The notes under the pieces are model-generated. The model was given only the letters and a program-made list of their open reading frames with translations. It had not been told where the DNA came from and did not search any database. Shown one piece after another: positions 28,508 through 36,487 of a stretch of DNA of 64,000 nt. Source of the stretch: CAYSCZ01 sp051155775 (GTDB lineage Bacteria; Bacteroidota; Bacteroidia; Cytophagales; Cyclobacteriaceae); the NCBI GenBank assembly GCA_051155775.1, contig DAXETV010000002.1:1-64000 (forward strand), given 5' to 3'. How positions within the stretch are numbered: the first letter of the stretch is position 1; the number at the start of each line of letters is the position of its first letter. A program made the translations under genes and the position numbers.

Positions 28508-29265
28508 GAAATTTTGAATTTATAATTACTGGTTAGAAGTTTCCTTTTTCCTACGGGATAAACACGCTCGGTAAAAGATACATTGTCATGCTGGTCGATG
28601 GTTAGTACCGTTGAACAGCATGTTCCATAAAGCTCCGTTCTAATAAACCGGGCGGATAATTTCTTTTCTAACTCAAAAGGAATACCAGTATTTGGTAGCC
28701 TTTTATCCGTTGACAAACGGGTATCGGTAAGCAAATCGAGCAGATCTTCATCATTAAAAGTACCATCGATGATGGATTGGAAATCATTCAGCCCATCCGT
28801 CACTTTTGGCCATGGTGAATTAAGAAAAGCATTGCTGAGGCCATAAATACCCTTATCAAGACTCGTGAGTTTTTTTTTGATGTTATTAAAATAGTATAAA
28901 GCATCGACTGACCCTATCAGTAAGTTAAACCCATTGTAATGATCTAGTCTATCTCGGATGTTCATAAAATAATTTTTAGGAGATTTTTCCCCTGAGAGGT
29001 AATTGGTGATCAAATGACCTCTGGTAGGTGCATTCTTTTTGATATTCCTGGGGTTCCTGTAATTAGTTATGGCCGAAAACTTACCGTCTTTAGTAACGCC
29101 CAGCCATGTACCACCTCCTTTTAAATCTTTACCGGACAACAAATTGGGATTGTCTTCCCAAAACCCTACTTCCCGGGTTGGTCTTTCATAAAACTCATCG
29201 CGATTGCCGGCAAGGATCAATTTATAGTGCGGATGATGTTTCCAGGCTAAATAGATTAAACACAT
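28477..29265 (-). CDS. NRDE (TANGO2-like) family protein
   Basis: This 262-residue protein begins with the signature MCLIYLAWKHHP and the family motif LILAGNRDEFYERPT, then GGTWLGV and TNYRNP. The N-terminal Cys2 and the Asn-Arg-Asp-Glu motif suggest an Ntn-hydrolase-like fold; eukaryotic TANGO2 is linked to haem or lipid handling, but the bacterial function is unknown. The gene is divergent from rmuC and overlaps the gcvP 3' end by 31 bp. Confidence 0.88.
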   Translation of the reverse strand: MCLIYLAWKHHPHYKLILAGNRDEFYERPTREVGFWEDNPNLLSGKDLKGGGTWLGVTKDGKFSAITNYRNPRNIKKNAPTRGHLITNYLSGEKSPKNYFMNIRDRLDHYNGFNLLIGSVDALYYFNNIKKKLTSLDKGIYGLSNAFLNSPWPKVTDGLNDFQSIIDGTFNDEDLLDLLTDTRLSTDKRLPNTGIPFELEKKLSARFIRTELYGTCCSTVLTIDQHDNVSFTERVYPVGKRKLLTSNYKFKISQTVSKVLSS

Positions 29266-29290
29266 ATTCCGATGGGTGTCAAAGAATTTA

Positions 29291-29298
29291 TAAGTTTG
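29291..29298 (+). promoter_or_regulatory. Candidate -7 element for rmuC
   Basis: TAAGTTTG matches TAnnTTTG and ends 28 bp before the rmuC ATG, in the 61-bp gap to the divergent NRDE gene. Confidence 0.4.
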
Positions 29299-29326
29299 AA
29301 TAGAATAAAGAAAGTAAATTTAAATA

Positions 29327-30691
29327 ATGAACGAGTTAATTTATGTTTTAGTTGGATTGCTTGCTGGTGGAAGTATCGGCTGGTTGTGGCAGCGACTTAA
29401 ATTCAAAAATAGTTTTGACGAAAAATTAAACACACTAAATCAAAAATTTTGGGATACCGAAATAGAACTTAAATCGGAAAAAGAAAAAAATATACGCTTA
29501 AAAGAGGAAAACAGCCGGTTAGACAGGGAATTAAGAAATGAACGCGATAAGATATTAGAACTTAGCAATCACAAAGCGACACTATCCAGTAACCTGACAC
29601 ACCTAAAGGATAAATATGCAGAACAAAAGTCCGAGATAGAGCATATCCAGGAGCGGTTTGCGGCTGAGTTTAAAAATATGGCCAACGAAATACTGGAAGA
29701 AAAAAGTAAAAGGTTTACTGATCAAAACAAGATCAACATAAATGAAATATTGAAGCCCCTGAACGAGAAGATCATACAGTTCGAAAAAAGGGTAGAAGAA
29801 AGTAACAAAGAAAGCATAGCCCGAAGCTCTGCCCTGAAAGAACAGATAGGCAGTCTCAAAGAACTAAACATCAAAATAACCAGAGAAGCGGAAAACCTTA
29901 CCAAAGCACTAAAAGGCGATACCAAAACCCAGGGAAGCTGGGGTGAATATATCCTGGAAAGCATCCTAAGTAAATCCGGCCTGGAGAAAGGAAGGGAATA
30001 CTTTGTGCAGGAAAGCATTACGCAGGATGGCAAGCGCTATCGACCGGATGTCATCGTCAACCTGCCGGATAAAAAGAAAATAATTATTGACTCTAAGGTA
30101 TCCCTGGTTTCTTATGAAAAATTCAGTAATGAAGAGAACGAGGAACACAAGGCAAGTCATCTAAAGAACCATTTATTATCCATAAGAAAGCACGTGAAAG
30201 ATTTAGGCGATAAGAATTATCAAAAGCTTTACAGGATTGATGGGTTGGATTTTATCCTGATGTTCGTGCCCATTGAGCCGGCATTTACTGTGGCAGTACA
30301 GCAAGACCGGGAATTATTCAATGACGCCTACGCCAAAAACATTGTGTTGGTAAGCCCTTCTACTCTTATCGCCACCTTAAGGACCATAGCCAACATATGG
30401 AAGCAGGAATACCAAAACAGAAATGCCATGGAAATAGCCCGCCAGAGCGGCGCTTTGTATGATAAGTTTAAGTCTTTTGTTGATGACCTTATACGTGTGG
30501 GCAATTACCTCAAACAAACCCATGGTAGCTATGAAGCAGCCATGAACAAACTGACCAATGGCAAAGACAATCTTATCAGAAAAGCAGAACGCCTCAAAGA
30601 GCTGGGCGCAAAGTCTTCAAAAGATATGGACCCCCGGCTTTTAGAGCGGGCTGCCCCTGAGGTGAAAGAACAAAAAAGCTTATTTGAATAA
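29327..30691 (+). CDS. rmuC: DNA recombination protein RmuC
   Basis: RmuC limits inversions at short inverted repeats and is thought to act as, or with, a nuclease. The 454-residue protein has an N-terminal membrane helix (about 4-20) and a long coiled coil (about 28-195). The RmuC domain (about 200-410) includes KTQGSWGEYILESILSKSGL, YRPDVIVNLPD followed by IIIDSKVSL (PD-D/ExK-like core), FVPIEPAF and LVSPSTLIATLRTI. Length is normal. Upstream is a promoter-like TAAGTTTG. Confidence 0.93.
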   Translation: MNELIYVLVGLLAGGSIGWLWQRLKFKNSFDEKLNTLNQKFWDTEIELKSEKEKNIRLKEENSRLDRELRNERDKILELSNHKATLSSNLTHLKDKYAEQKSEIEHIQERFAAEFKNMANEILEEKSKRFTDQNKININEILKPLNEKIIQFEKRVEESNKESIARSSALKEQIGSLKELNIKITREAENLTKALKGDTKTQGSWGEYILESILSKSGLEKGREYFVQESITQDGKRYRPDVIVNLPDKKKIIIDSKVSLVSYEKFSNEENEEHKASHLKNHLLSIRKHVKDLGDKNYQKLYRIDGLDFILMFVPIEPAFTVAVQQDRELFNDAYAKNIVLVSPSTLIATLRTIANIWKQEYQNRNAMEIARQSGALYDKFKSFVDDLIRVGNYLKQTHGSYEAAMNKLTNGKDNLIRKAERLKELGAKSSKDMDPRLLERAAPEVKEQKSLFE

Positions 30692-30933
30692 TTTCAACCT
30701 AATGGGATCTTGGTGTGCGCATTCAAGCTACCGCTGGCCCGCCAGCTGATTGTTAGGTCTGAATACCGAGCTTAATCCCCTCCAATTGCCAAAGATCAAT
30801 GCCATGCACCTATAGGGGCATGAATAAATTATTTATTTTGGCAGCCCCTCCCTTTCTACTTTCCGGTAATCCCACATAATTTATTCTATTGCATAAATTG
30901 GGTCAATTTGGGTTAATTTGAAATAAATTCCAG
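30692..30933. other. Gene-free stretch with two palindromes
   Basis: No credible gene is visible. A 14-bp inverted repeat (GCTGGC-CC-GCCAGC, 30733-30746) lies 42 bp after the rmuC stop but lacks a T-run. A near-perfect 20-bp palindrome (CATGC...GCATG, 30803-30822) contains the CCTATAGG core. They may be a terminator remnant and a REP-like or regulator-binding element. Confidence 0.4.
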
Positions 30934-30964
30934 TTGCTCATTAGGTATATCTCGTCTACATTTG
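30934..30964 (+). promoter_or_regulatory. Bacteroidota sigma-A-type promoter for the GroES-like gene
   Basis: A TTG (30934-30936), exactly 20 bp and then TACATTTG (30957-30964) match the Bacteroidota consensus TTG-N19/20-TAnnTTTG. Transcription is expected to begin near 30970, leaving a short leader before the ATG at 30986. Confidence 0.7.
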
Positions 30965-30985
30965 CGGCCAATTTATAACGAGATC

Positions 30986-31360
30986 ATGGAGTTGACCGCA
31001 GATAATAAGTTAAGAAAGTTAATCGTAGTTGGAGACAGGGTTTTGGTTAGGCCAAAAAAAATCAATGAACAAACAGAAAGTGGCATCTTTCTGCCACCTG
31101 GCGTAAAAGAAAAAGAAAAAATCCATTCAGGGTATATTGTGAAAGTTGGCCCCGGTTATCCAATTCCCCTACCGCTGGACGAGGATGATGACTGGAAACC
31201 TGAAGAAGAAAAAGTTAAGTACGTGCCATTACAGGCCAAAGAAGGTGATTTAGCAATATTCCTGCAAAAGAGTGCTTTCGAGGTAGTGTATGAGCGGGAA
31301 AAATACTTTATCGTCCCACAATCCTCTATATTGATGCTGGAGCGCGAAGAAGACCTTTAA
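30986..31360 (+). CDS. GroES-like co-chaperonin paralog
   Basis: This 124-residue Cpn10-fold protein shows VVGDRVLVRPKK (start of the GroES fold), ESGIFLPPGVKEKEK (mobile-loop region), HSGYIVKVGPG, and a C-terminal IVPQSSILMLE strand. It is longer than GroES (~95) because of an acidic insertion (DEDDDWKPEEEKVKYVP) after the roof segment. No groEL is adjacent, so it is probably a stand-alone paralog rather than the housekeeping GroES. The ATG at 30986 is chosen because an in-frame TTG at 30962 lies inside the promoter -7 box. Confidence 0.82.
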   Translation: MELTADNKLRKLIVVGDRVLVRPKKINEQTESGIFLPPGVKEKEKIHSGYIVKVGPGYPIPLPLDEDDDWKPEEEKVKYVPLQAKEGDLAIFLQKSAFEVVYEREKYFIVPQSSILMLEREEDL

Positions 31361-31497
31361 TTATATTTCTTATGCTACCTTCTGGTCATGCCATATCTCA
31401 AAGCTATGGTATGAATGCTCAACATATGATTTGTTTTCTATTCATCCGTCGGAATTGTTACAGTGATTAATTTGTTTTCATATACATACGATAGATT

Positions 31498-31641
31498 TTG
31501 AAAAAGCTGGCATCGTTCGTACTTATCATTCTTGCCCTCGTCATGTTTTATTTATCCTACAACATCGGAGGCCTGCCTCCGGCGGTAACCGGTGTAGGTT
31601 TTATAATAATCGCCATCGTTTGGCTTAAAGAGGGGCGCTAA
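31498..31641 (+). CDS. Small two-helix membrane protein
   Basis: This 47-codon frame starts at TTG (31498) and ends at TAA. It encodes a Lys-Lys start, a hydrophobic segment (about residues 5-19), a short loop with SYNIGGLPPAVTG, and a second hydrophobic segment (about 31-43) ending KEGR. Two membrane helices with a Gly-Pro-Pro turn and a basic terminus look like genuine small membrane proteins of Bacteroidota rather than chance. Function unknown. A TTTG with a TAGATTTTG block lies just upstream. Confidence 0.55.
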   Translation: MKKLASFVLIILALVMFYLSYNIGGLPPAVTGVGFIIIAIVWLKEGR

Positions 31642-31960
31642 AGCGTTTTAATTTGACAGGTAATTTCTCTACACATATAACTCGAATTTATGAGGAGGTC
31701 TCACCAGGGAGATCATAAGGCTAAACATAAACTGATTTTCCCATTTATTCTTAGACTATTCTTTCTCACAGAAAATCATATCAGCTGGCTCCAGCTTTAT
31801 AAAATCGCTGACTGAACCAATGACAGGAAATACTTAATATTCAGAGGTTGCCAAAATTATTCGGTCCGGTATTTGATTCCTCAAACAGCACTCGTTCGTA
31901 TAGAAACTAGCGTCTTTGATGAGGTTGTCATGGCCATAGGACGGAATGGCCTGAAATAAA
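31642..31960. other. Gene-poor stretch upstream of tRNA-Val terminator
   Basis: Only a 41-codon frame (ATG at 31690, stop at 31815) with no recognisable features is present. No repeat, promoter or conserved motif was identified. It may be the remnant of a lost gene. Confidence 0.4.
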
Positions 31961-31990
31961 TCAAAAAAATAAAAAGGAGCCTGAAGCTCC
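31961..31990 (-). terminator. Rho-independent terminator after tRNA-Val(TAC)
   Basis: On the minus strand GGAGC-TTCAG-GCTCC is followed by TTTTTATTTTTTT, starting 8 bp beyond the tRNA 3' end. Confidence 0.8.
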
Positions 31991-31997
31991 CTATATG

Positions 31998-32072
31998 TGG
32001 GTCCACTAGGATTCGAACCTAGGACCCCCTGCTTGTAAGGCAGGTGCTCTGAACCAACTGAGCTATGAACCC
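31998..32072 (-). tRNA. tRNA-Val (anticodon TAC)
   Basis: The minus strand forms a full cloverleaf: acceptor GGGTTCA/TGGACCC, D-arm with TAGCTCAGTTGGTTCAGAGC, anticodon arm CCTGC-CTTACAA-GCAGG (anticodon TAC), T-arm CTAGG-TTCGAAT-CCTAG, discriminator A. CCA is not encoded. It is 61 bp downstream of the murF stop and may be on the same transcript. Confidence 0.95.
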
Positions 32073-32133
32073 TTGAAAATGAGGGCAAAAATAACATTCT
32101 AATCTATTTATCCCAAAATAATATCACATTTCC

Positions 32134-33405
32134 CTAAAGAATATGCGCTGCCACCGTCTCCAGCATCATCATACGTGATCCTTTAATCAAAACTGTAAAA
32201 CCTTGCAGCTTTTGAACCGCCTGGTGAAGCGCTTCCTTGCTTTCAAAATGCTGGCCAACACCTGTCCTGACAGAAGCCCTATACATATTTTCACCGGTCA
32301 AAAATATTTCATCAACATCGTTAAGTCTTTGAAGGATTTTTTCATGTTCCTCATCAGCTGTCACACCTAACTCCAACATATCTCCTAAAACCACGGCCTT
32401 TTTACCTTCCATGCTTATGAGGTTATCTACTGCTGATCTCATGGAATCAGGATTAGCATTGTAGGCATCCATTAAGATCGTGTTGTATGTCTTTTTAATT
32501 ATCTGGGAGCGATTTTCCGAAGGTACGTAGCCAGAGATGGCTTCATTAATTAAGTTATGCTCAACATTGAAATACTTCCCCACAGTATGGGCAGCCAGCA
32601 TGTTTATAAAGTTATACTTCCCGGTAATCTGGGTTTCGATCACACCTCCAGATTTGTCCTTATAGCTGATGACCGGCGTGGTAGCTATTAACCGGGGACT
32701 ATTTTCATCGGGGTAAAAGATGGGCTTATCAAAACGCTTCTTCATATTGGTTAATACTTTATCGCTATCATTTATAAAGACCTGACCATCATGCTTTTTT
32801 AGAAAATCAAATAGTTCACTCTTGCCTCTGATGATTCCTTCCACTCCCCCAAAACCTTCCAGGTGGGCTTTTCCTATGTTGGTGATTAATCCATGCGTAG
32901 GCCTGGTAATATCGCTTAGAAGCGCAATATCCCCCACAGCATTGGCACCCATCTCAATGACGGCAATCTCTGCCTGCGGATAAATATTCAGGATAGAAAG
33001 GGCAACGCCAATATCGTTATTTAGATTCCCTTCTGTCGCCACAGTTATATACTTTTTGGATAGCACGGCATTGATCAATTCTTTGGTGGTTGTCTTTCCG
33101 TTAGAGCCAGTTATGCCGAATACCGGTCTTTTAAACCGGCTTCGATGAAATCGCGCCAGATCCTGCAGCGACTTTAATGAATCATCAACCAGTATATATT
33201 TTTCACTATCCAAATAATAGTCCTTATCATCCACAACTACACATCTGGCCCCTTTATCCAGTGCATGGGTGGCATATTGATTGCCATTGAAGTTTGGTCC
33301 CCTAAGGGCAAAAAACATCTTTCCTGTCTCAATCTTTCTTGAATCTATACTAACACCTTCGCTAAGCAGAAACCTGGAATAAAGCAGTTCGATTAAATTG
33401 TCCAT
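32134..33405 (-). CDS. murF: UDP-MurNAc-tripeptide--D-alanyl-D-alanine ligase
   Basis: MurF adds D-Ala-D-Ala to the UDP-MurNAc-tripeptide in peptidoglycan synthesis. The 423-residue Mur ligase has an N-terminal substrate domain with SIDSRKIETGKMFFALRG, the ATP P-loop FGITGSNGKTTTKEL (96-110), the central EMGANAVGDIALLSDITRP and NIGKAHLEGFG blocks, and a C-terminal domain with DAYNANPDSM and LGDMLELG. These identify MurF over MurC/D/E. It is monocistronic or co-transcribed with tRNA-Val, away from the usual mur cluster. Confidence 0.93.
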   Translation of the reverse strand: MDNLIELLYSRFLLSEGVSIDSRKIETGKMFFALRGPNFNGNQYATHALDKGARCVVVDDKDYYLDSEKYILVDDSLKSLQDLARFHRSRFKRPVFGITGSNGKTTTKELINAVLSKKYITVATEGNLNNDIGVALSILNIYPQAEIAVIEMGANAVGDIALLSDITRPTHGLITNIGKAHLEGFGGVEGIIRGKSELFDFLKKHDGQVFINDSDKVLTNMKKRFDKPIFYPDENSPRLIATTPVISYKDKSGGVIETQITGKYNFINMLAAHTVGKYFNVEHNLINEAISGYVPSENRSQIIKKTYNTILMDAYNANPDSMRSAVDNLISMEGKKAVVLGDMLELGVTADEEHEKILQRLNDVDEIFLTGENMYRASVRTGVGQHFESKEALHQAVQKLQGFTVLIKGSRMMMLETVAAHIL

Positions 33406-33451
33406 ACCAGTATTAGAATTTAAGATTTTCGAATTCCGTAATTTAGCAATT

Positions 33452-33847
33452 ATGATAAAAGCCAGTGAGAAGAGTCTGATTTATGTTGAAATAGGTGAAC
33501 TTAATCAACTATCATTTAATAAACCACCGGTATTTTGGGCGAAAAATAACCTAAACAATACGGTTATAATGGACTTTGATAATCATTCCACCAGGGATGT
33601 AATTGATTACTACCTTCAGGTGGTTGATAAATTTGATAAAATAGCTGTGGTACTGGTAAACCACTCCAATCAAAATCCGGGAAACATACTAACGCTATTT
33701 AATCGAATTATAAAAAAATCGAAGCACTATCAATTCTTTCACCAAGGTGAAAATTCTATACTTTCCTATTTGCTGAAATTCTCGAGGAGTAAAAGCTTTA
33801 ATTCTTTTGATGAAGTAAAAGAAGAAATTGCGGCTTATATCAATTAA
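33452..33847 (+). CDS. Hypothetical protein
   Basis: This protein has 131 residues counted from the ATG at 33452 (MIKASEKSLIYVEIGEL). An in-frame TTG at 33398 would extend the frame over the murF start and is less likely. The protein has no signal peptide or membrane segment and alternates strands and helices. I do not recognise a family. It sits between murF (divergent) and the convergent omega-amidase gene, overlapping the end of the latter by 8 bp. Confidence 0.6.
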   Translation: MIKASEKSLIYVEIGELNQLSFNKPPVFWAKNNLNNTVIMDFDNHSTRDVIDYYLQVVDKFDKIAVVLVNHSNQNPGNILTLFNRIIKKSKHYQFFHQGENSILSYLLKFSRSKSFNSFDEVKEEIAAYIN

Positions 33848-34631
33848 TTTCAAAACCATCAGCATCCAAATGGAATTTTACTTTCTCTCTGAAGGACTCT
33901 AATTTTTCTTTACTTAAAGAAACCGTCTCAATTTCATCCCCATCATCCAGAAAAGCAGCAGCCTCCCCCTTGTAATTATAAACGGCACTGTGGCCTAAAT
34001 ATTTGGCTCCATACCCATCCACTCCAATTCTGTTAACACCTGCACAGTAGGACAAATTTTCAATAGCACGAGCAGAAAGTAGCGTATCCCAAGCATTTAA
34101 CCTTGGTGCCGGCCAGTTTGCCAGGTAGATCAGAAGGTCATAGCCAAGGCTGTCATTGCTCATCTTATTCCTGGACCAAACCGGAAAACGAAGGTCGTAA
34201 CAGATCAAAGGATATATTTTCCAACCCTTCCATTCTAAAAATAATTTCCGGGTCCCCGGGCTATAATATTTTTCCTCCCCTACAAACCTGAAGAGATGCT
34301 TTTTGTCATAAGTGTTATACGTGCCATCTGGAAACATGGCTAATAATCGATTGAAGTAACGCACACCTTCCCTGATGATACAACTTCCGATTAACAAAGC
34401 CTTGGTTTGTGCCGCCAACTGCTTCATCCATCGGAAAGTTTTACTGTTCATTGGCTCTGCCAGGTATTTGGCGTTCATCGAGAATCCAGTGGAGAACATT
34501 TCCGGGAGTATAATCACATCCGTTTCGACACCTATATTCCATATTTTTTCCTCAAACATGGCGATATTTGCATCAATATTTTCCCAGTGGATTTCAGACT
34601 GTATTAGCGTGACACGAAGGTTTGTCATCAT
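33840..34631 (-). CDS. Nitrilase-superfamily amidohydrolase, omega-amidase-like
   Basis: This 263-residue C-N hydrolase has the Glu-Lys-Cys triad in place: E44 (ILPEMFSTGF), K110 (YDKKHLF) and C144 (PLICYDLRFP). The EMFSTGFSMN and YDKKHLFRF sequences are typical of the YafV/NIT2 omega-amidase group, which hydrolyses 2-oxoglutaramate or 2-oxosuccinamate in transamination repair and methionine salvage. Its ATG directly follows the def stop, so it is the last gene of the yqgF-def operon. Confidence 0.87.
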   Translation of the reverse strand: MMTNLRVTLIQSEIHWENIDANIAMFEEKIWNIGVETDVIILPEMFSTGFSMNAKYLAEPMNSKTFRWMKQLAAQTKALLIGSCIIREGVRYFNRLLAMFPDGTYNTYDKKHLFRFVGEEKYYSPGTRKLFLEWKGWKIYPLICYDLRFPVWSRNKMSNDSLGYDLLIYLANWPAPRLNAWDTLLSARAIENLSYCAGVNRIGVDGYGAKYLGHSAVYNYKGEAAAFLDDGDEIETVSLSKEKLESFREKVKFHLDADGFEIN

Positions 34632-35189
34632 TTATTTTTTTACTAATGGCGCGATCACACGATAATCTACATCGACTTTTCCCTTGCTGATATTGGTTAG
34701 CTTTCCTTTTAAAATCCTTTTTTTAAAGGATCCTAAATGATCGGTAAACAGGATTCCTTCAATATGATCGTATTCATGCTGTATGACGCGGGCCTGCATG
34801 CCTTTGAAAACATCTTCATGCAGCTTCCATTCTTCATCATAGTACTTTAACTTCAGCTCAGCGTTTCTGCTGACATCCTCCCTTATGCCAGGGATACTTA
34901 AACAGCCTTCTTCAAAATTCCAGTCTTCTCCGTGCTCTTCAATAATCACCGGATTTACAAATACCTTTTTGAAATCCTTCATATCCTCATCGGACAGCGA
35001 GGTGCCGTCCACAACAAATATTCTCAAATCCATCCCAATCTGAGGAGCAGCTAAACCAATTCCGCTTGCTGCCTGCATGGTTTCAAACATATCCTCACTA
35101 AGCTTTTTTACATCTGCCTCATTTTTATCTATTTCTCTGGCTTTTTTTCTTAGCACAGGGTGACCATATAAAACAATAGGATAAATCAT
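34632..35189 (-). CDS. def: Peptide deformylase
   Basis: Peptide deformylase removes the N-formyl group from nascent proteins. The 185-residue protein carries all three motifs: GIGLAAPQ (43-50), EGCLS (94-98, metal Cys96) and HEYDH (138-142, metal histidines and catalytic Glu). It overlaps yqgF by 4 bp (ATGA) and abuts the omega-amidase gene. Confidence 0.96.
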   Translation of the reverse strand: MIYPIVLYGHPVLRKKAREIDKNEADVKKLSEDMFETMQAASGIGLAAPQIGMDLRIFVVDGTSLSDEDMKDFKKVFVNPVIIEEHGEDWNFEEGCLSIPGIREDVSRNAELKLKYYDEEWKLHEDVFKGMQARVIQHEYDHIEGILFTDHLGSFKKRILKGKLTNISKGKVDVDYRVIAPLVKK

Positions 35190-35599
35190 TTTTTAGACAC
35201 TAAATATGACTGTAAAATAAGTGTGGCGCTTATTTTATCAATATTTTCTTTCTTTTGGCGTTGGCTTTTTTTCATTCCTCCGGTTACCATGGCTTCAATT
35301 GCAATTTTTGAAGTAAACCGCTCGTCATTGAGATGGACATTCTTTTGCGGAAATAGTAACCTCAATTTCTTTACAAACCCTTTAACATGACTCGTTGCAT
35401 TGGTTTCCTGATTTTTCAGGTCTCTGGGCATCCCTACGACGAACTCATCTATAATTTCAGATTGCGCATATTCTTTTAAAAAATCCAGCACATCTTTGGA
35501 ATGAACGGTTGTCAGTGGAGAAGCAATCATTCTTAGTTCATCGGTCACTGCAATACCAACGCGCTTATTCCCGTAATCAATGCCCACAACCCTGCCCAT
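35186..35599 (-). CDS. yqgF: Putative pre-16S rRNA nuclease / Holliday junction resolvase-like YqgF
   Basis: This 137-residue RNase H-fold protein has the N-terminal VGIDYGNKRVGIAVTD motif with the first catalytic Asp, GMPRDLKNQET (second acidic block) and LNDERFTS. It is thought to process the 16S rRNA 5' end. The last codons overlap the def start (ATGA), and the hemerythrin-like gene ends 5 bp upstream. Confidence 0.93.
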   Translation of the reverse strand: MGRVVGIDYGNKRVGIAVTDELRMIASPLTTVHSKDVLDFLKEYAQSEIIDEFVVGMPRDLKNQETNATSHVKGFVKKLRLLFPQKNVHLNDERFTSKIAIEAMVTGGMKKSQRQKKENIDKISATLILQSYLVSKK

Positions 35600-35604
35600 A
35601 ATTT

Positions 35605-36345
35605 TTAATTGTACTTTGCTATAGCCCTTATTCTTCTCTTTGTTTTATCCTCCAGAGAAATAGCCTTTGGAAACAACACATCGTTTTCTACTGAGGCATG
35701 CGATTGTAAATCGTTATCCAATTCTCCAAGCTCCTGTAGTATCACCTTCATATGCAGTGTGCTACTGGAATCAATTTTAAAATCGTGGGTAATTTCCCGC
35801 AAGCCTTTCATTTCATCTTCATCCTCCAAATGATGGATGGCGAAATCTTTTACGGAAGTTTTACTCAACCTGAAAAATATGTTTGATGGGTTAAAAGGGT
35901 GTTGATTGGCTTTATGCAAATCCATGATTAGCTGAAATAAAGTATCTTCTTCTTCATAGATATGCTCAATAAAATCTTCAACAAATAACGGGAAAACTAA
36001 TTTTAAATCATTCGCCAGGGCATTTGATTCTTTTAAGTTGAGGATAAGATCTGCAATGTAAGTGATCTTCTTTTTTATGAGAATGTAATGCGTGTGCTTT
36101 AAATATTCGATAATTAAATCCAGCGGATACTTGTCCAAAACCTTTTGCTCAATGCTGTAATCATCTATGATCCACTGAAAATCCCGGAGCAGTATTTTTA
36201 AGTCAATTCCTTTTTTTTCGCACAATTCCTGAAGGAAAAGCTCCTGATAGTCATAAAAAGATATACCAAAATGATGTAAGACTTTTGCAAACACATAATT
36301 ACCGTCAATAATATCTTGAATCCTTTTATCTAGAATATTTTGCAT
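35605..36345 (-). CDS. Hemerythrin-like protein of the RIC/ScdA (iron-sulfur repair) family
   Basis: This protein has 246 residues from the ATG at 36345. Residues ~6-55 align with the ScdA N-terminal domain (RIQDIIDGNYVFAKVLHHFGI ... LCEKKGIDLKIL split around the turn), but the usual Cys-Cys-Gly-Gly block is replaced by FYDYQE. The remainder is a four-helix hemerythrin-type domain with candidate iron ligands in KHTHYIL, EHIYEEED, HHLEDEDEM and HASVENDVLFPKA. RIC proteins repair nitrosative or oxidative damage to Fe-S clusters; here this is inferred. A TATATTTG promoter box precedes the ATG. Confidence 0.78.
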   Translation of the reverse strand: MQNILDKRIQDIIDGNYVFAKVLHHFGISFYDYQELFLQELCEKKGIDLKILLRDFQWIIDDYSIEQKVLDKYPLDLIIEYLKHTHYILIKKKITYIADLILNLKESNALANDLKLVFPLFVEDFIEHIYEEEDTLFQLIMDLHKANQHPFNPSNIFFRLSKTSVKDFAIHHLEDEDEMKGLREITHDFKIDSSSTLHMKVILQELGELDNDLQSHASVENDVLFPKAISLEDKTKRRIRAIAKYN

Positions 36346-36351
36346 ACACTG

Positions 36352-36359
36352 CAAATATA
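36352..36359 (-). promoter_or_regulatory. Candidate -7 element for the hemerythrin-like gene
   Basis: On the minus strand TATATTTG matches TAnnTTTG and ends 6 bp before the ATG at 36345, implying a leaderless or very short-leader mRNA. An apparent TTG start at 36354 lies inside this box and is rejected. Confidence 0.45.
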
Positions 36360-36487
36360 TTTAAATTTTGAGTGGTAAATCCAGTCATAGTGTTACAACT
36401 TAACGATTCTTAACTAAGTATCTTAATTAATCACTAACATTCTTGATTGATCAAGGTTAAATTTAAAGTAAATAACAATTATATAAG

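Noticed and set aside
30962..30985. TTG start of the GroES-like gene
   Set aside because: It lies inside the -7 promoter box, upstream of the expected transcription start.
31690..31815. 41-codon plus-strand frame
   Set aside because: No hydrophobic or conserved pattern, no promoter, and no tight neighbour; too short to support.
31834..32097. 87-codon minus-strand frame over the tRNA-Val(TAC) gene
   Set aside because: It reads straight through the tRNA and its terminator; the apparent protein is a tRNA translation artefact.
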